A stretch of 64,000 bases of DNA. It comes from Pseudoalteromonas carrageenovora IAM 12662. Lineage in GTDB: Bacteria; Pseudomonadota; Gammaproteobacteria; Enterobacterales; Alteromonadaceae. This document shows positions 61,830-64,000 of the stretch, in pieces; position 1 is the stretch's first letter, and each line of letters opens with the position of its first letter. The notes beneath the pieces were generated by a model. The model was not told the DNA's origin. It made no database searches and worked only from the letters and a program-made list of their open reading frames with translations. The translations under genes and the position numbers were made by a program. The DNA is taken from assembly GCF_900239935.1 (NCBI RefSeq), contig NZ_LT965928.1:1425407-1489406 (forward strand), in the 5' to 3' direction.

Positions 61830-62825
61830 ATGGCCGCATTTGGTACCGTGTTTATGCCGCAGATGATTCAAGCTCGTTTTTCTGATAATGAATGGAACGA
61901 AAGCTCAATTGTCCCTTCCGATAAACTTGAACTTCATGCTGGTGCGCACGTTCTTCATTATTCAAGCACATGCTTTGAGGGCTTAAAGGCCTTTCGTCGT
62001 GAAGATGGTTCTGTTTATATTTTTAGAATGGATGCAAATATTGCCCGTATGCAGCAAAGCTCTGCTTTGTTGAGTTTACCTAGTTTTGATGGCGATATGT
62101 TAAAAAACATGATTTTAGAAATAGTGCGCGAATACGCAGACGAAACGCCATTACCACCAGGCTCTATGTATATTCGCCCAACCCACATAGGCACTGAGGC
62201 TGCAATTGGTAAAGCGGCAGCACCGTCTATGAGCTCACTTTTATATACATTATTATCGCCTGTGGGCGATTACTTTGCAGGCGGTGCTACCGCACTACGT
62301 GTATTACTTGAAGAAGACGGCATGCGCTGTGCGCCGCATATGGGTATGGTTAAAAGCGGTGGTAACTACGCCAGTGCACTTGCACCTATTAGTGCTGCAC
62401 GTGAAAAGTATCAAGCAGATCAAATCTTATTTTGCCCAGGTGGCGACGTACAAGAAACCGGCGCAGCTAACTTTATTTTAATTGATGGCAACGAAATTAT
62501 TACTAAAGCGCTTGATAGCACGTTTTTACATGGTGTAACGCGTAATAGTATTTTAACCATAGCCAAAGATTTAGGTATGACAGTAAGCGAGCGTAACTTT
62601 AGTGTTACTGAGCTACTAGAGCGCGCAGCTAAACCAGGTACAGAGGCTGCACTTTCGGGCACTGCTGCGGTACTTACTGCTGTGGGTACGTTTATTCATA
62701 ACGATAAAGAATACAAAGTAGGTACTGGCGAGCCAGGCCCAACTACAGCACGCTTACGCCAAGCATTGAACGATATTCAATGGGGCAGAAGCGAAGATAA
62801 GCACGGTTGGTTAACTAAAATCTAA
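61830..62825 (+). CDS. ilvE: Branched-chain amino acid aminotransferase
   Basis: A 331-residue fold-type IV PLP enzyme. I start at 61830 (MAAFGTVFMPQMIQ) because an AGAGAG ribosome site is 6 bases upstream and the longer frame has none. It has HYSSTCFEGLKAFR, SMYIRPTHIGTEA, the PLP-Lys region GMVKSGGNYASA, and QETGAANFILIDGN with TFLHGVTRNSIL. It transaminates 2-ketoisovalerate, 2-keto-3-methylvalerate and ketoisocaproate to the branched amino acids. It stands alone with its own terminator. Confidence 0.9.
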   Translation: MAAFGTVFMPQMIQARFSDNEWNESSIVPSDKLELHAGAHVLHYSSTCFEGLKAFRREDGSVYIFRMDANIARMQQSSALLSLPSFDGDMLKNMILEIVREYADETPLPPGSMYIRPTHIGTEAAIGKAAAPSMSSLLYTLLSPVGDYFAGGATALRVLLEEDGMRCAPHMGMVKSGGNYASALAPISAAREKYQADQILFCPGGDVQETGAANFILIDGNEIITKALDSTFLHGVTRNSILTIAKDLGMTVSERNFSVTELLERAAKPGTEAALSGTAAVLTAVGTFIHNDKEYKVGTGEPGPTTARLRQALNDIQWGRSEDKHGWLTKI

Positions 62826-62847
62826 TTGATTTTATAAGCTTACATTA

Positions 62848-62872
62848 AAAAGCCACCGATTAGGTGGCTTTT
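62848..62872 (+). terminator. Intrinsic terminator of ilvE
   Basis: AAAAGCCACC / GGTGGCTTTT stem, followed by a weak T-tract. Confidence 0.75.
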
Positions 62873-62905
62873 GTATTTTTAAGTATTTTAAATAGTTTGG
62901 TACAG

Positions 62906-64000
62906 TTAAAACTTCATTTCAATTTTGCCGTATACGTAGCGTCCGTTAAATCCATACGGTGAGAAGCTAGAGTAAGCAAATAAGCGCGAGAAGGTTGTTA
63001 GCTCTTCAACGTTTTCTCGTGTTGCATCTGGGTATACATCAAAAATGTTATTTGCACCTACGCTCAACGATACGTTATTGGTAAGCGCGTAACCGATGTC
63101 TAAGTCGGTGATCCATTTTGGTTTTAACACTTCATTTAGTTCAGCCGTAGATGATGGATCTTGAGTTTCGCCGTAACGAGTTGTTCTAAGCGTGGTACGA
63201 ATATCATCGTTAGTCCACGTAGCACTTAAATTGTATTTGTTACGGGGTGTACTTACCTCAAAACGACGCAGCTCAGTGCCTGAGAATAAGTTGTCTTGAT
63301 CGAACCCTGCTCCTTGTAGCTCGGCTGGTGGATCGATAATATTTGTTACTTCGTTTTTGCCGTAGTTGTAGCCTAAGTTAAAGGCAATATCGCCATAGCC
63401 ATCGGTTGCTACATTGTACGAAGCAACTACATCAACACCACGTGTTTTACTATCAATCGCATTTAAGAAAAAACGACCCTGTGTTGCGCCAGTGCCTGCT
63501 AATAGTTCTTCAATTGCATCGCCCGACAAATTGTTAGATAAAACGATACGGTCATCAATTAATATTTGATAGTAATCAACCGATAAGCTGAAGTTGAAGT
63601 CGGTAGACCACGTAAAGCCGACACCGTAGTTAGTGGCTTCTTCTGCATCAAGACCTGGTGAGCCAAGGGCTTGTGCTACATCGCTACTTGGTGCAAAGGT
63701 GCCTGTTTCGGTTGGCTCGCCATCAACAAATACTGTTGCAACAGATGTAAAGTATTGTTGTTGTAAAGAGGGCGCTCTAAAACCTGTTGATGCCGATGCA
63801 CGAATGGCTAAATCTTCAGTGAGCGAATAACGCGTTGCAATTTTACCATTGAGCGTATCGCCAAAATCAGAGTAATCCTCGTAACGCGCTGCAACAGCTA
63901 TGTTCCAATCATCTGTAAGGTAGGTTTCCAAATCGATGTAAAAGCTAACATTGTGGCGGCTGTTGTCACCTTCAGACTCTGGGGTAAAGCCTGGAAATAC
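62906..64000 (-). CDS. TonB-dependent receptor, C-terminal part (runs off the window)
   Basis: The frame stays open from 63931 to the window end, so the gene begins outside and only about 364 C-terminal codons are here. The sequence is an outer-membrane barrel of the Oar/CirA type with FRAPSLQQQYFTSVATV, NLGYNYGKNEVTN and a terminal Phe after KIEMKF, the usual BAM signal. Strand patterns such as ATRYSLTEDLAIRASASTGF support this. The plug, TonB box and therefore the substrate class are not visible. Confidence 0.88.
   Translation of the reverse strand, partial: VFPGFTPESEGDNSRHNVSFYIDLETYLTDDWNIAVAARYEDYSDFGDTLNGKIATRYSLTEDLAIRASASTGFRAPSLQQQYFTSVATVFVDGEPTETGTFAPSSDVAQALGSPGLDAEEATNYGVGFTWSTDFNFSLSVDYYQILIDDRIVLSNNLSGDAIEELLAGTGATQGRFFLNAIDSKTRGVDVVASYNVATDGYGDIAFNLGYNYGKNEVTNIIDPPAELQGAGFDQDNLFSGTELRRFEVSTPRNKYNLSATWTNDDIRTTLRTTRYGETQDPSSTAELNEVLKPKWITDLDIGYALTNNVSLSVGANNIFDVYPDATRENVEELTTFSRLFAYSSFSPYGFNGRYVYGKIEMKF

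Overview
The window looks like chromosome of a marine gammaproteobacterium, most likely Pseudoalteromonas or a close relative. This is inferred from the low GC content, several TonB-dependent receptors, two Na+/H+ antiporters plus a Na+-symporter, a DesB/DesC unsaturated-fatty-acid system, an ExoP-like GH3 glucanase and abundant short palindromic intergenic repeats. No rRNA, tRNA, CRISPR array, complete transposon or prophage is visible.

Layout. 0-9.5 kb: a partial membrane protein, a small TonB receptor, msrA, two small membrane proteins (one frameshifted), a DUF4136 lipoprotein and a complete mksF-mksE-mksB condensin operon. 9.7-19.3 kb: nhaD, a lysine riboswitch driving lysC, a phosphopantetheinyl transferase, an NSS symporter, a D-lactate-type dehydrogenase, a glutathione peroxidase, a beta-hydroxyacid dehydrogenase and sbcB. 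19.4-26.2 kb: three paralogous small exported proteins, each behind the same roughly 125 bp leader, interleaved with a CPA1 antiporter, an SPFH (flotillin-like) protein with a small membrane partner, a YrhK protein and an M23 peptidase. 26.7-35.3 kb: a PilY1-like protein and two convergent histidine-kinase/response-regulator pairs, one ending in GGDEF-EAL. 35.5-50.0 kb: an MFS transporter and a beta-glucan utilisation locus (frameshifted LacI regulator, GPH sugar symporter, GH1, GH3, two flavin-dependent halogenase-family proteins, large TonB receptor) tied together by four TGGAAGCGCTTCCA-type operators. 50.4-55.5 kb: MBL hydrolase, lipoprotein, Crp/Fnr regulator, Mpo1-like protein, SDR, YjdF and a GNAT protein. 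55.6-57.4 kb: accessory patch with an attC-like site, two cassette-type genes, an IS3-family remnant and a broken DUF3465 gene. 57.6-64 kb: a MITE-like repeat, a 59-residue DUF6435 gene, a PQQ-type sugar dehydrogenase, the desC-desB operon behind tandem DesT/FabR-like operators, ilvE and a partial TonB receptor.

How the genes work together. The 36.9-50.0 kb block reads as one regulon: outer-membrane import by the TonB receptor, lipoprotein GH3 and cytoplasmic GH1 hydrolysis of beta-glucans, symport of the sugars, and control by the LacI protein whose presumed sites lie at both promoter regions. The 19.4-26.2 kb block looks like an envelope or stress module in which one regulator could switch on three near-identical exported proteins. 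Three genes (LacI, a zinc-ribbon protein, DUF3465) are each broken by a single missing base, two of them in A6 runs, so homopolymer sequencing error should be considered alongside real decay.
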